Shown here: positions 1 to 8,321 of the stretch, piece by piece
How the letters are laid out: every line of letters starts with the position of its first letter
Position numbering within the stretch: the first letter of the stretch is position 1
Source: Caryophanales bacterium
GTDB lineage: Bacteria > Bacillota > Bacilli > Bacillales > Amphibacillaceae
Direction of reading: 5' to 3'
NCBI GenBank assembly: GCA_026168805.1
Contig: JAPFDS010000022.1
Coordinates: 1-64,000 of the forward strand
Length of the DNA stretch: 64,000 bases
Notes under the pieces: generated by a model
What the model was told of the DNA's origin: nothing
Databases searched by the model: none
Seen by the model: only the letters and a program-made list of their open reading frames with translations
Program-made: the position numbers and the translations under genes

Positions 1-129
1 AAAAATATTCGGATTTTTATTTACTATCTTTATTTAAAAGATGTATTCTATAAAAAGCGTCCTAAACATGTGACTTTCAATTAAATACAAAAGTAGTTTC
101 AGGGTTATATAATTAGCACCCACAAATAC

Positions 130-185
130 TTGACTCAATCGAGATTACATTTTATGTTGCGAGATAGTAAACCTTCTGCTATTAT
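130..185 (+). promoter_or_regulatory. Possible SigA promoters of rpmG
   Basis: Two overlapping candidates are visible: TTGACT-N17-TATGTT (130-158) and TTGCGA-N17-TATTAT (157-185). Each has one good hexamer and one mediocre one, so the sequence does not decide which is used. No Zur-like palindrome is seen upstream of rpmG. Confidence 0.35.
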
Positions 186-249
186 AGTAAGGTGAATAAT
201 ATAATACATGTAAAAGAATTGATACTGTTATCGTTTGGAGGGAATTCAT

Positions 250-399
250 ATGCGCGTAAATATTACACTAGCATGCACTGAAACAGGTGACCGCAATTAT
301 ATTACGAAGAAAAACAAACGTACAAATCCTGAACGTTTAGAGTTAATGAAATATAGCCCACGGTTAGGAAAACATACGTTACATCGTGAAACTAAATAA
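250..399 (+). CDS. rpmG: 50S ribosomal protein L33, zinc-ligand-less (C-minus) type
   Basis: A 49-residue L33 protein of the large ribosomal subunit, with start ATG behind the ribosome binding site GGAGGGAA. Known zinc-binding L33 proteins carry two CxxC-type pairs. Here the first pair reads ACTETG, with one Cys changed to Thr, and the second region reads KYSPR, where Cys is replaced, so zinc cannot be bound. This is the C-minus form, which in B. subtilis is a secondary paralogue, yet it sits at the rpmG-yqgN locus. A strong terminator follows directly. Family assignment is certain; whether this is the only L33 in the genome cannot be seen. Confidence 0.95.
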   Translation: MRVNITLACTETGDRNYITKKNKRTNPERLELMKYSPRLGKHTLHRETK

Positions 400-403
400 T
401 TTG

Positions 404-435
404 AAAAACTCTTATCGATATCGATAAGAGTTTTT
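404..435 (+). terminator. Rho-independent terminator of rpmG
   Basis: A perfect palindrome with ACTCTTATCGAT paired to ATCGATAAGAGT, preceded by an A run and followed by seven T. It lies five bases after the rpmG stop. The symmetrical A/T flanks would let it work on both strands. Confidence 0.85.
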
Positions 436-439
436 TTAT

Positions 440-583
440 GAGGCTGGGACAAATCAAAGTTGTATCTCCAAAAATACGAATAACATTCTAATTTAGCGAA
501 GTATATTTCCGAAGCGGGTAATTCCACTTTTAAAATTAGAATGTTCGTATTTGAGATAACTTTAAATCTATTGTCCCAGCCTC
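440..583. repeat. 144-bp imperfect inverted repeat with GAGGCTGGGACAA ends
   Basis: The outer arms GAGGCTGGGACAA (440-452) and TTGTCCCAGCCTC (571-583) are perfect complements. Inner arms 472-494 and 532-552 also pair, with a two-base bulge, so the whole element can fold as one long hairpin. The heptamer TTTTATG occurs immediately before (434-440) and after (584-590), like a target-site duplication. GAGGCTGGGACA-type intergenic repeats are, to my knowledge, scattered through several Firmicute genomes. It encodes no plausible protein. Confidence 0.8.
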
Positions 584-599
584 TTTTATGGCAAGTATT

Positions 600-628
600 T
601 TTACTACTGACCAAACATATTGTATAGT
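600..628 (+). promoter_or_regulatory. Possible SigA promoter of the cyclo-ligase gene
   Basis: TTTACT-N17-TATAGT lies 35 bases upstream of the chosen start at 663. The spacing is ideal but the -35 box is weak. Its presence fits the view that translation starts at 663 and not at the in-frame ATG at 588, which lies upstream of this promoter. Confidence 0.4.
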
Positions 629-662
629 AGAAGTATACTTTTGCTATGAATGGAGTGGTATA

Positions 663-1220
663 ATGGATAAAGTACAATTACGAAAAAACATCATTCAACA
701 ATTAAAAGGTTTATCGAAAGAAGAACATACAACGATTGAACATCAGATACATAAAAATTTGTTCGCATCTGATCTTTGGAAAAATGCCGATACAATAGGA
801 ATTACGATCAGTCAAGAAGGAATCGAGTGGGATACGAGAACAATTATTGAACAAGCGTGGAGCGAAGGGAAAAGCGTTGCTATACCAAAATGTTTGCAGG
901 AAACTCGAGCGATGCAATTCTATGATTTCCAGTCTTATGATGAATTAGAGGTCGTCTACTACGGTTTGAAAGAACCTCAACCACATAAGAGTCGTTTGAT
1001 AGATAAAAATGATATGGACCTACTCTTCGTTCCAGGTGTCGTATTTGACGCATCAGGGTATCGGATTGGATTCGGCGGAGGGTACTATGACCGCTTTCTC
1101 ACAGACTTTAATCATACGACTGTATCTCTAGTGAGTACGGTTCAACTGATTTCAGAAGTCCCTAAAGAAAAACATGATATTGCTGTTGATTATCTCATAA
1201 CTGAAAAAGATATTATTTAA
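663..1220 (+). CDS. yqgN: 5-formyltetrahydrofolate cyclo-ligase
   Basis: A 185-residue cytosolic enzyme that converts 5-formyl-THF to 5,10-methenyl-THF with ATP, salvaging folate. The diagnostic C-terminal signature GFGGGYYDRFL is present. An N-terminal basic segment (KVQLRKN) matches the family pattern for ATP and substrate contact. I chose ATG 663, behind GGAGTGG and giving the normal family length. The frame is open back to 588, but that would place the start inside the flanking repeat. The position after rpmG matches B. subtilis yqgN. Folate recycling also links it to the glycine cleavage genes further on, though that is not operon evidence. Confidence 0.95.
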   Translation: MDKVQLRKNIIQQLKGLSKEEHTTIEHQIHKNLFASDLWKNADTIGITISQEGIEWDTRTIIEQAWSEGKSVAIPKCLQETRAMQFYDFQSYDELEVVYYGLKEPQPHKSRLIDKNDMDLLFVPGVVFDASGYRIGFGGGYYDRFLTDFNHTTVSLVSTVQLISEVPKEKHDIAVDYLITEKDII

Positions 1221-1247
1221 CGAGGTGTAAGGTGGTGGCATCAAATA

Positions 1248-2255
1248 GTGGAGCGTTATTCGAGACAGATCCTTTTTGGACCAATTGGGAACGAAGGACA
1301 AGAAAAAATTAAAAAAAGTTCAGCCTTAATTGTTGGAATGGGTGCACTAGGAACTGTAATAGCCAATCATCTAACGAGAGCTGGTATTGGTCATTTGCGA
1401 ATCGTTGATCGTGACTTCGTAGAAATGAGTAATTTACAACGTCAAATGCTTTTTACAGAAAACGACGCAAAAGAATTGGTTCCTAAAGCAATTGCTGCGA
1501 AAAGAGTGCTAGAAACATATAATTCGCAAGTAGAAATTGCTGCACATGTGACGCACGTTTCAGCCAATAATATGGCATCTTTAATGGAAGATATGGATAT
1601 TGTTTTTGATGGAACAGATAACTTTTCTACGAGATATCTCATCAATGATAGTTGCTATAAAAAGAACATTCCATTTTCATATGGGGGAGTCGTTCGTTCG
1701 CGAGGAATGACTGCTCTGTTTAACCCGAACACGACTTCATGTTTACGTTGTTTGTTTAACGAGCAACAATCAACTGGTGAAACATGTGACACTGTGGGAG
1801 TGATTTCTCCGATCGTTGATATCGTAGCGTCTATCCAAGTGACAGAAGGCTTAAAGTATCTAACGGAAAATATGGATGCGATCCGGCCAATATTACGAAC
1901 GTTTGATATTTGGAATAATGATTCCTATGATATCAAACTACCAAAAAAGAAAACAGATTGTCCGGTTTGTATGCATAAATCCTATCCTGCACTGGATCAA
2001 CCCAATACTACGTTTGAACAATCACTATGCGGAAGAAACAGTGTGCAAATTCTTTCGCCAGATACATATGATTTAACAAACATGGAAAAACGGTTGCAAC
2101 ATCTTGGGGACGTACAACGCACACCATTTTTATTGAAAGTGAATATTTCCTCTTCGATTACGTTTGTTCTCTTTTCAAACGGACGCGTACTCGTTCAAGG
2201 AACAGATGACCTTGTCGAGGCCAGGTCTATATTCGATCGTTATATTGGTTCATGA
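1248..2255 (+). CDS. moeB: ThiF/MoeB-family adenylyltransferase
   Basis: A 335-residue E1-like enzyme that adenylates the C-terminal glycine of a ubiquitin-like sulfur carrier (MoaD or ThiS) for molybdopterin or thiamine synthesis. Seen here: a Rossmann nucleotide loop at about 29-36 (VGMGALG), the DRDFVEMSNLQRQ motif at 54-66, DGTDN near 121-125, zinc-type CxxC pairs at 165-168 and 238-241, and a candidate catalytic Cys180. The last 85 residues form a C-terminal extension with no rhodanese signature. Start is GTG 1248. Its place between yqgN and yqgO is unlike B. subtilis. No carrier protein is nearby, so MoeB or ThiF function remains open. Confidence 0.85.
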   Translation: MERYSRQILFGPIGNEGQEKIKKSSALIVGMGALGTVIANHLTRAGIGHLRIVDRDFVEMSNLQRQMLFTENDAKELVPKAIAAKRVLETYNSQVEIAAHVTHVSANNMASLMEDMDIVFDGTDNFSTRYLINDSCYKKNIPFSYGGVVRSRGMTALFNPNTTSCLRCLFNEQQSTGETCDTVGVISPIVDIVASIQVTEGLKYLTENMDAIRPILRTFDIWNNDSYDIKLPKKKTDCPVCMHKSYPALDQPNTTFEQSLCGRNSVQILSPDTYDLTNMEKRLQHLGDVQRTPFLLKVNISSSITFVLFSNGRVLVQGTDDLVEARSIFDRYIGS

Positions 2256-2326
2256 GACCTTCTTTTTATGTATAGTTTTTGCACGTAAAACATATGCTAC
2301 CAAAAAATATAGAAAGAAGGAATCGT

Positions 2327-2482
2327 ATGCGTGTATTTGTACGTTTGTTAGGGATTGCCTTGGCATGTGTGCTAATCTTTAAATGGCGCTATCGTTTACT
2401 CAGTATAGGCTTGTATATACCATTTTTACGACGACTGGTCGTTGCAAGGGAATTTAAAAAAATACAAAAAATGAAAAATTAA
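2327..2482 (+). CDS. yqgO: YqgO-like small membrane protein
   Basis: A 51-residue protein with one hydrophobic N-terminal segment (RLLGIALACVLIFKW) followed by a basic tail ending KIQKMKN, so probably a single-pass membrane protein with a cytosolic tail. The ATG at 2327 follows GAAGGAA at good spacing; the open frame from 2279 has no such site. Position between the cyclo-ligase region and the rhomboid gene matches B. subtilis yqgO. No function is known to me. Confidence 0.7.
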   Translation: MRVFVRLLGIALACVLIFKWRYRLLSIGLYIPFLRRLVVAREFKKIQKMKN

Positions 2483-2532
2483 AGTTTAAAGAAGTTGGGA
2501 AAGAAACCATTGGGGTAGGGAGGGGATTTTCC

Positions 2533-4074
2533 TTGTACATATCTGATCAATATAAATTATATACGCTTGTTCACACACTTATGGAAGAAGACGGATATGA
2601 AATATTACATAGTCATAAACAACGTGATGAAATATGGTTGCAAAAATACAACCAAAGAAAACCAACCATTGTTCGCCTGATCCAACGAGGCTTTAACTGG
2701 AAAAATGAATTAAAGTCTGACATGGCACGTACCTTTAATATATTTGAAACGTTACAACGAAAAGTTACAGGAAAAGAAATCGAAATTCATAATATCTATA
2801 TATCTACATATCCGCCAGTAGATACGTGGGAAAAATTAAAAGAACCCGTTCGATTTAAAAAGAAAAAACAAGTATCTATGCACATGTACTATATTGATGA
2901 AGAAGAAGGTACCAATGAACTTCAGCGTTTGGCAAAAGCTTTACATCGACAAACATCCTTTTATATCCCTGAAGTGAACATTGAAGACAAAGAACAATTT
3001 GTTCAATCGTATACATATGAAATCCATACGGCTATCCAAAAACAAAAAGAATACGTCCAAAAAACATTGTTTTTTGGAAAGCCAAAACTAGTGTATTATT
3101 TGATTGGCTTAAATATATTGTACTTTTTAATTGTAGAGTTCAATGGCGGTAGTATGGATACAGAAACGCTCGTTCAATTTGGTGCGAAGTATAATCCGCT
3201 CATTATGGATGGGGAGTGGTGGAGACTCATCACCTCCATGTTTATGCACATTGGTTTTGTACACCTAGCGATGAACATGTTAGCACTCTATTATTTAGGG
3301 TCGGCTGTTGAACAAATATTTGGCTCCAAACGATTTATCGGGATGTATATGTTTGCAGGCATTGGGGCAGGATTAGCAAGTTTTGCACTATCAAGTAGTA
3401 TTTCTGCCGGAGCTTCAGGTGCTATTTTTGGTCTGTTTGGAGTATTACTTTATTTTGGTCTTATTCATAAAAAACTATTCTTTCAAACAATGGGATCCAG
3501 CATTCTTGCGATCATTGCGATTAACTTAGTGTTTGGTTTTACGGTTCCAATGGTTGATAATAGTGCGCACGTTGGTGGTTTGATTACTGGATTTATCGCT
3601 GCGAGTGTTATTCAATTGCCAAGTCAGGGAAATAGAAACATTAGGCGTTTGGGCATGGGTGCAACCGCCGTAGGTTTAGCTGTATTATTGTGGTTTGGTT
3701 TTAACAGTGGAGCAAATGCGGTCATTTATGAATTAAGTGAAATTGAACAATTACAAGAAGAAGAAGAGTACGAGGAAGTGATCGAACGTACAACGGACCT
3801 GTTGGACGAAGGAGATGCACATACCGCTCAAATTTTGTTTCAACGTTCCTACGCATTCATTATGACATATGAATATGATGCGGCATTGAAGGACCTAGAA
3901 GAAGTGATTGAAATTGAGAATGAGATGATGCCTGAAGCATATTATAATGCAGCACTTCTGTATCTAGAAATGGGCGATGAAGCATTAGCAGAAGAACGTA
4001 TCATAAAAGCATATGAATTACAGCCAGAAAATGAAGATATTGAACAGCTATATGAAGAAATGATAGAAGAATAA
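2533..4074 (+). CDS. gluP: Rhomboid intramembrane serine protease with TPR tail
   Basis: A 513-residue membrane protease of the YqgP/GluP type. The N-terminal 180 residues form a soluble cytosolic domain. Six to seven membrane segments span about 184-395 and contain the catalytic serine in GASG (Ser295) and the catalytic histidine in NSAHVGG (His346). The C-terminal 120 residues are very acidic and carry TPR-like helices, including YYNAALLYLEMGD. Start is TTG 2533 behind AGGGAGGGGA. In B. subtilis YqgP takes part in turnover of the magnesium transporter MgtE, so substrates here may be similar (inference). Placement after yqgO matches B. subtilis. Confidence 0.95.
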   Translation: MYISDQYKLYTLVHTLMEEDGYEILHSHKQRDEIWLQKYNQRKPTIVRLIQRGFNWKNELKSDMARTFNIFETLQRKVTGKEIEIHNIYISTYPPVDTWEKLKEPVRFKKKKQVSMHMYYIDEEEGTNELQRLAKALHRQTSFYIPEVNIEDKEQFVQSYTYEIHTAIQKQKEYVQKTLFFGKPKLVYYLIGLNILYFLIVEFNGGSMDTETLVQFGAKYNPLIMDGEWWRLITSMFMHIGFVHLAMNMLALYYLGSAVEQIFGSKRFIGMYMFAGIGAGLASFALSSSISAGASGAIFGLFGVLLYFGLIHKKLFFQTMGSSILAIIAINLVFGFTVPMVDNSAHVGGLITGFIAASVIQLPSQGNRNIRRLGMGATAVGLAVLLWFGFNSGANAVIYELSEIEQLQEEEEYEEVIERTTDLLDEGDAHTAQILFQRSYAFIMTYEYDAALKDLEEVIEIENEMMPEAYYNAALLYLEMGDEALAEERIIKAYELQPENEDIEQLYEEMIEE

Positions 4075-4082
4075 ACGAACGA

Positions 4083-4880
4083 TCAAAAATTGATTTTTTG
4101 AATGAGTTGTTCTTTCTTATCATTTATTTCATAAAGAATTTGAATTTCATCACTTTTCATAAGAACAAGGGGTATATAATGTGCCCTTTGTTTTTCATTT
4201 GTGTCCATTAATGCGATAATATAGTTCGCGTATATTCCTTCCCATAGATGATTGATCACATCATCGGTCTCTTGTTGAGTGAGAGTAGGTAAAGGTTGGT
4301 CTTTATAGCGAAACAAGTGTGTCATACTCATTTTTGTAAATAATTGTTCTTCAATCGAAAAATAGGCCATTAAGTCGTCCCAATGGTGTTCCACTTTCTT
4401 ATTATAATGCATAGAATCACTCAACTGATCACCAGACTGTTCTACATGACAATTTGTTGTTGCACAGTCTAATTGTAAATAGGAATAATCCATCAAAGCA
4501 GCACTGCGAATATCATCATTATTGTGGTTTTCACTATAATGATACGAAATACTTTCATACATTCCGGGTTTTGGTTTTGAAAATAGGTGTTCAAATGAAA
4601 GTGTTTTATGATTCGTTTTCCATTGATTCATAAAACCTAGAAAAACACCATCTCTATAGAGCATTGCAATGTCTTGCCTAAGATATGTAGGCTTGCTTGT
4701 TGTAGAGATGGTCTTCCAATGTAATTTGTTGTTCGTATAGTCCAGTTCGTTGTTCTGTTCCTGAAACGTAACTGTTTGATCTGGAGGAAAATACGTAATT
4801 GTTGGAACAGATGTATTTGTTGCAGCAATTACACTAACAATAAAAATAGTAAATAAGATAAAAATGACCGATTTTTTCAA
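4083..4880 (-). CDS. Hypothetical exported or membrane-anchored protein
   Basis: A 265-residue protein I do not recognise. The N-terminus is KK followed by about 17 hydrophobic residues and VIAAT, so a signal peptide or anchor; there is no lipobox cysteine. The rest is polar, with two close cysteines (DCATTNC, about residues 138-144) that could form a disulfide outside the cell. Start is TTG 4880, supported by a strong GGAGGAAT site. It is convergent with gluP, only eight bases apart, and has no counterpart at this site in B. subtilis. No function is claimed. Confidence 0.7.
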   Translation of the reverse strand: MKKSVIFILFTIFIVSVIAATNTSVPTITYFPPDQTVTFQEQNNELDYTNNKLHWKTISTTSKPTYLRQDIAMLYRDGVFLGFMNQWKTNHKTLSFEHLFSKPKPGMYESISYHYSENHNNDDIRSAALMDYSYLQLDCATTNCHVEQSGDQLSDSMHYNKKVEHHWDDLMAYFSIEEQLFTKMSMTHLFRYKDQPLPTLTQQETDDVINHLWEGIYANYIIALMDTNEKQRAHYIPLVLMKSDEIQILYEINDKKEQLIQKINF

Positions 4881-4962
4881 TGGTATTCCTCCAATTGTAA
4901 TAATATTTGTCTACATAACTGTATGTTCGGGATGTTGAAATATGAATGTAACGATTATGTCA

Positions 4963-4992
4963 TTGAAAAGATGCACGTCATCGTAGTATACT
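4963..4992 (+). promoter_or_regulatory. SigA-type promoter of yqgQ
   Basis: TTGAAA-N18-TATACT ends 29 bases before the yqgQ start. Both hexamers match the consensus at five of six positions. Confidence 0.55.
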
Positions 4993-5021
4993 TAACTATA
5001 ATCAAAGCCGGAGATGAAATG

Positions 5022-5219
5022 ATGAAAAATATGTATGATGTGATGCAGCTATTAAAGAAATATCACATATTTATTTATACAGGCAATCGACTTGCTGACT
5101 TAGATTTAATGGAAATGGAATTACTGGAGTTAAAAAGTGCGAACATATTACCAGAACAAGAATATTATACCGCTGTACTTATTATACGAAGAGAAAGAAG
5201 GTCATTATGTAATAAGTAA
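5022..5219 (+). CDS. yqgQ: YqgQ family protein (DUF910)
   Basis: A 65-residue cytosolic protein with the family hallmark IYTGNRLADLDLMEMEL and an N-terminal YDVMQLLKKY helix. I chose ATG 5022; the adjacent ATG 5019 is equally in frame, but the GGAG at 5010-5013 is better spaced to 5022. The family is small, all-helical and of unknown role, with a nucleic-acid-binding function proposed from structure. In B. subtilis yqgQ precedes glcK; here glcK is absent and a lipoteichoic acid synthase comes next. Confidence 0.85.
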   Translation: MKNMYDVMQLLKKYHIFIYTGNRLADLDLMEMELLELKSANILPEQEYYTAVLIIRRERRSLCNK

Positions 5220-5265
5220 TTCCAGAGTAAATATAATAATGATGTAACCTTTTACAATATTCAAC

Positions 5266-5325
5266 GTCTAATATAGGTACGGAGCTTTTTAATGAAGCAT
5301 CCTTTAAAAAAACATTATATTAGAC
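5266..5325. repeat. Inverted repeat in the leader of the LTA synthase gene
   Basis: GTCTAATATA (5266-5275) and TATATTAGAC (5316-5325) are perfect complements, 40 bases apart and just upstream of the ribosome binding site at 5349-5356. No U tract follows, so it is not a terminator. It may be an mRNA leader structure or an operator. Confidence 0.45.
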
Positions 5326-5360
5326 TATAATTGCAATCGTTACAAATAGGAGGAAAGAAA

Positions 5361-7265
5361 ATGGATAATAATAGACGAGTAAATATACCTTTGTATGTAC
5401 TTGCGAGTATATTATTTGGTTTAAAAACATATATCGTGTATCGATTCGCACTCTCTATTGAACTAGATAATATCATGCAAGAGGCTATACTGTTTATTAA
5501 CCCATTTGTTTCAGCGTTTTTATTCTTTGCCATAAGTGTTTGGTTTTCAAAACAATCACGACAAATGAAGTTTATTCGGTACTCAGCTGTTATTGGTTCA
5601 GTGATCATTTATTTCAATTTAGTGTTTTACCGTTCATTTACAGATTTCATCACCGTCCCTCAATTATTCCAAACAAGTAATGCAGCTGACTTGGGAACGA
5701 GTGTATTAACGTTAGTTGAATGGTATGACTTGGCATTCTTTATAGATGCGATTATTATTTGGATGATTAGTAAACGATTTACAGACCGTGTAGCAGTTGA
5801 TTATGAAAAAAGTGGTAAAGTTTTTGCTCTTTCGATGTCATTAGTGTTATTAGCAGGTAACTTCTTTTTAGCTGAAATGGAACGGCCACAACTATTTACT
5901 CGAGCATTTGACCGTGAGTATTTAGTCAAAAATATAGGATTGTTTAATTATCACGTGTATGACATTGCCGTGCATTCGAAAGTGAAAACGCAACGCGTCT
6001 TTGCAGATGGGAACGAATTACCAGAGATTCAACAATATATACACGATAAAGTTCGAGGGAATGAAAGATCAGAATTATTTGGAGCTGCTGAAGATAAAAA
6101 CATTATCTTCATATCAGCAGAATCCTTGCAAACATTTGTAATCAATAACGAAGTAAACGGGGAAACCATTACGCCGTTTTTAAATGAACTCACAGAAGAT
6201 GAAGATACGTATTACTTTGAAAATTTCTATCATCAAACACAACAAGGAAAAACGTCGGATTCAGAATTTATTACAGAAAACTCATTATATCCATCCTCTA
6301 GAGGGGCCGTTTTCTTCACACATGGAGAAAACGAGTATCATGCGATGCCTGAAATGCTAGAAGAAAAAGGTTATGAAACATCTGTATTTCACGCAAACAA
6401 TAAAAGCTTTTGGAATAGAGACCAAATCTATCAAAGCTTGCATATTGATGAGTTTTATGATGTTGATTCCTATGAAATTACGGATGAAAATTCTGTTGGT
6501 TGGGGATTAAAGGACAAAGAATATTTTGAGCAATCCATTCCGTATTTACAATCGTTAGATCAACCATTTTATTCGAAGTTTATTACATTAACAAACCATT
6601 TTCCGTTTGAATTAGACGAAGAGGATATGTCGATTGATCGCTATGATTCAAATTCAAATACACTGAACAGTTATTTCCCAACGGTTCGATATATGGATGA
6701 AGCCATTGAAGAATTTTTCGCCGATTTAAAAGACGCAGGGTTATATGAGGATTCAATCATTGTCATTATGGGCGACCACGATGGAATTAGTGCAAACCAT
6801 AATAAAGCAATGAGTATGTATTTAGATAAAGATGAAATTACACCATATGACTATATCCAATTACAAAGAGTACCATTCTTTGTTCATATACCAGGACATG
6901 GGGAAGGGAAAGTAATGGATGAAGTAGCTGGTCAAATAGATATTAAACCTACACTATTACATTTAGCAGGTATTCATACGTCAAACGATATATACTTTGG
7001 TAATGATTTATTCCACGATGATCGTAAAGGGTATATTGCTATGAGAAATGGTGACTTTGTAAGTGACGATTATATATCTACAAATGGTATATGTTACGAT
7101 AGGGGCTCAGGTGAAGTAATAGCCTCACAAAGTGATGAGTTAGAAGAAGATAATGTCTGTACGCCTATAAAAGATAAAGTCGAACTGGAATTAGACTACT
7201 CAGATCAGATTATTTACGGAGATTTGTTCAGATTTGTGGATTTTGATCCTGAACCAGAACATTAA
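5361..7265 (+). CDS. yqgS: Lipoteichoic acid synthase family protein
   Basis: A 634-residue membrane enzyme that transfers glycerol-phosphate from phosphatidylglycerol to a growing lipoteichoic acid chain outside the membrane. Five N-terminal membrane helices lie between about residues 9 and 172, followed by an extracellular sulfatase-fold domain. Expected metal and catalytic residues are visible: Glu254 in AESLQ, Thr298 in GKTSDSEF, His in TNHFPF and Asp-His in GDHDG near residue 465. Start ATG 5361 follows AGGAGGAAAG. The position after yqgQ matches B. subtilis yqgS, which encodes a secondary LTA synthase. It stands alone with its own terminator. Its ranking among LTA enzymes here is unknown. 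Confidence 0.93.
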   Translation: MDNNRRVNIPLYVLASILFGLKTYIVYRFALSIELDNIMQEAILFINPFVSAFLFFAISVWFSKQSRQMKFIRYSAVIGSVIIYFNLVFYRSFTDFITVPQLFQTSNAADLGTSVLTLVEWYDLAFFIDAIIIWMISKRFTDRVAVDYEKSGKVFALSMSLVLLAGNFFLAEMERPQLFTRAFDREYLVKNIGLFNYHVYDIAVHSKVKTQRVFADGNELPEIQQYIHDKVRGNERSELFGAAEDKNIIFISAESLQTFVINNEVNGETITPFLNELTEDEDTYYFENFYHQTQQGKTSDSEFITENSLYPSSRGAVFFTHGENEYHAMPEMLEEKGYETSVFHANNKSFWNRDQIYQSLHIDEFYDVDSYEITDENSVGWGLKDKEYFEQSIPYLQSLDQPFYSKFITLTNHFPFELDEEDMSIDRYDSNSNTLNSYFPTVRYMDEAIEEFFADLKDAGLYEDSIIVIMGDHDGISANHNKAMSMYLDKDEITPYDYIQLQRVPFFVHIPGHGEGKVMDEVAGQIDIKPTLLHLAGIHTSNDIYFGNDLFHDDRKGYIAMRNGDFVSDDYISTNGICYDRGSGEVIASQSDELEEDNVCTPIKDKVELELDYSDQIIYGDLFRFVDFDPEPEH

Positions 7266-7270
7266 ACATT

Positions 7271-7303
7271 AAAAAAGCTAGCTCACAATGAGCTAGCTTT
7301 TTT
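7271..7303 (+). terminator. Terminator between yqgS and yqgW
   Basis: A perfect stem AAGCTAGCTCA / TGAGCTAGCTT with a CAA loop, flanked by A6 and T6, so it can serve both the plus-strand yqgS and the minus-strand yqgW. Confidence 0.9.
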
Positions 7304-7311
7304 ATAGTTGT

Positions 7312-7488
7312 TTAACTTCCACATGTTGAAGAAATTTGACAAATAATAGTTGCGATTGAAAAGAATCCAAATGTAAGTGCCGATACTGCTGAAAATCCAA
7401 GTGCTAGTATGTTTTTAAAACGTAATTGGCGAATGACAGAAACAACTGACACTATTGCAACAACTAATAAGATAATTCCTAAAACCAT
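7312..7488 (-). CDS. yqgW: YqgW-like small membrane protein (DUF2759)
   Basis: A 58-residue protein beginning MVLGIILLVVAIVSVVSVIR. A second hydrophobic segment follows, so two membrane helices, and the C-terminus ends in CQISSTCGS. ATG 7488 is preceded by GAGGAGGATA, an excellent ribosome binding site. Its position between yqgS and the metallo-hydrolase gene yqgX matches B. subtilis yqgW. Function is unknown. Confidence 0.8.
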   Translation of the reverse strand: MVLGIILLVVAIVSVVSVIRQLRFKNILALGFSAVSALTFGFFSIATIICQISSTCGS

Positions 7489-7648
7489 CTGTTTATCCTC
7501 CTCAAGTTATCTTTTTCATTGATATCAAGATTACATTTATATTATTATGTAACTAACCAGTTCCTATTTTATATTATAGCAAATAAATGATTTTGTCGAG
7601 CTAAACAATGTAAAATAATTACACTGAGTTAAAAAGGAGTCGATACAT

Positions 7649-8278
7649 TTGAACATCATTGGTATGCCACTAGGTGCACTTGGAACAAATTGTTATATTT
7701 TACATAAAGAAGGTAAAGCGTTAATCATTGACCCAGGTGATGAATCTGAAAAAGTAGTTGCATATTTAGAAAAGAATCACCTTATACCTGAAGCGATTGT
7801 CTTAACACATGCGCACTTTGATCACATTGGTGCAGTAGACGATTTACGAGTGAAATATTCACTTGCGGTCTATTTACACCAGGAAGAAGAAGAATGGCTT
7901 TCTGAACCAAATTACAACGGTTCAGGGCGCTTTCCTCGTTCACCAATTGTAACCTCACCTCCTGAAGAATATATGCAAGAGGGAAAGATGACGATTGGCT
8001 CATTTACATGTGATGTATATCATACACCTGGACATTCACCAGGAAGTGTCACAATCGTTTTTGAAGACGATGGCATTGTCTTCAGTGGTGATGCTTTATT
8101 CCAACTAGGAATTGGCCGTACGGATTTATACGGCGGGAATCCTGAACAACTGATCGAAAGCATCCAAACGAAGATTTTTACCCTTAATGACAATTACAAC
8201 GTTTACCCAGGTCATGGGAACCCAACATCCATTGGATTTGAAAAAGAAAATAATCCATTTGTTTCACCAAAAAAGTAG
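7649..8278 (+). CDS. yqgX: MBL-fold metallo-hydrolase (glyoxalase II-like)
   Basis: A 209-residue cytosolic zinc hydrolase. The metal-binding motif THAHFDHIG lies at about residues 52-60, followed by HTPGHSPGS, FSGDALF and YPGHGNPT, the complete ligand set of the glyoxalase II subgroup. Proteins of this group hydrolyse thioesters such as S-lactoyl thiols, and B. subtilis YqgX has been linked to lactoyl-bacillithiol hydrolysis. The substrate here is inferred. Start is TTG 7649 behind AAAAGGAG. Confidence 0.92.
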   Translation: MNIIGMPLGALGTNCYILHKEGKALIIDPGDESEKVVAYLEKNHLIPEAIVLTHAHFDHIGAVDDLRVKYSLAVYLHQEEEEWLSEPNYNGSGRFPRSPIVTSPPEEYMQEGKMTIGSFTCDVYHTPGHSPGSVTIVFEDDGIVFSGDALFQLGIGRTDLYGGNPEQLIESIQTKIFTLNDNYNVYPGHGNPTSIGFEKENNPFVSPKK

Positions 8279-8284
8279 AACAAA

Positions 8285-8316
8285 AAACCTGTACACATGT
8301 TATGTTGTACAGGTTT
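8285..8316. terminator. Bidirectional terminator between yqgX and yqgY
   Basis: Stem AAACCTGTACA / TGTACAGGTTT with a ten-base loop, between two convergent genes. Confidence 0.75.
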
Positions 8317-8321
8317 CCTGC

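Noticed and set aside
1-129. Gene or element at the left edge
   Set aside because: AT-rich sequence with no ORF, repeat or terminator that I can support.
588-662. In-frame ATG at 588 as the start of the cyclo-ligase
   Set aside because: It has no ribosome binding site, lies at the edge of the inverted repeat and adds 25 residues unlike the family; ATG 663 has GGAGTGG.
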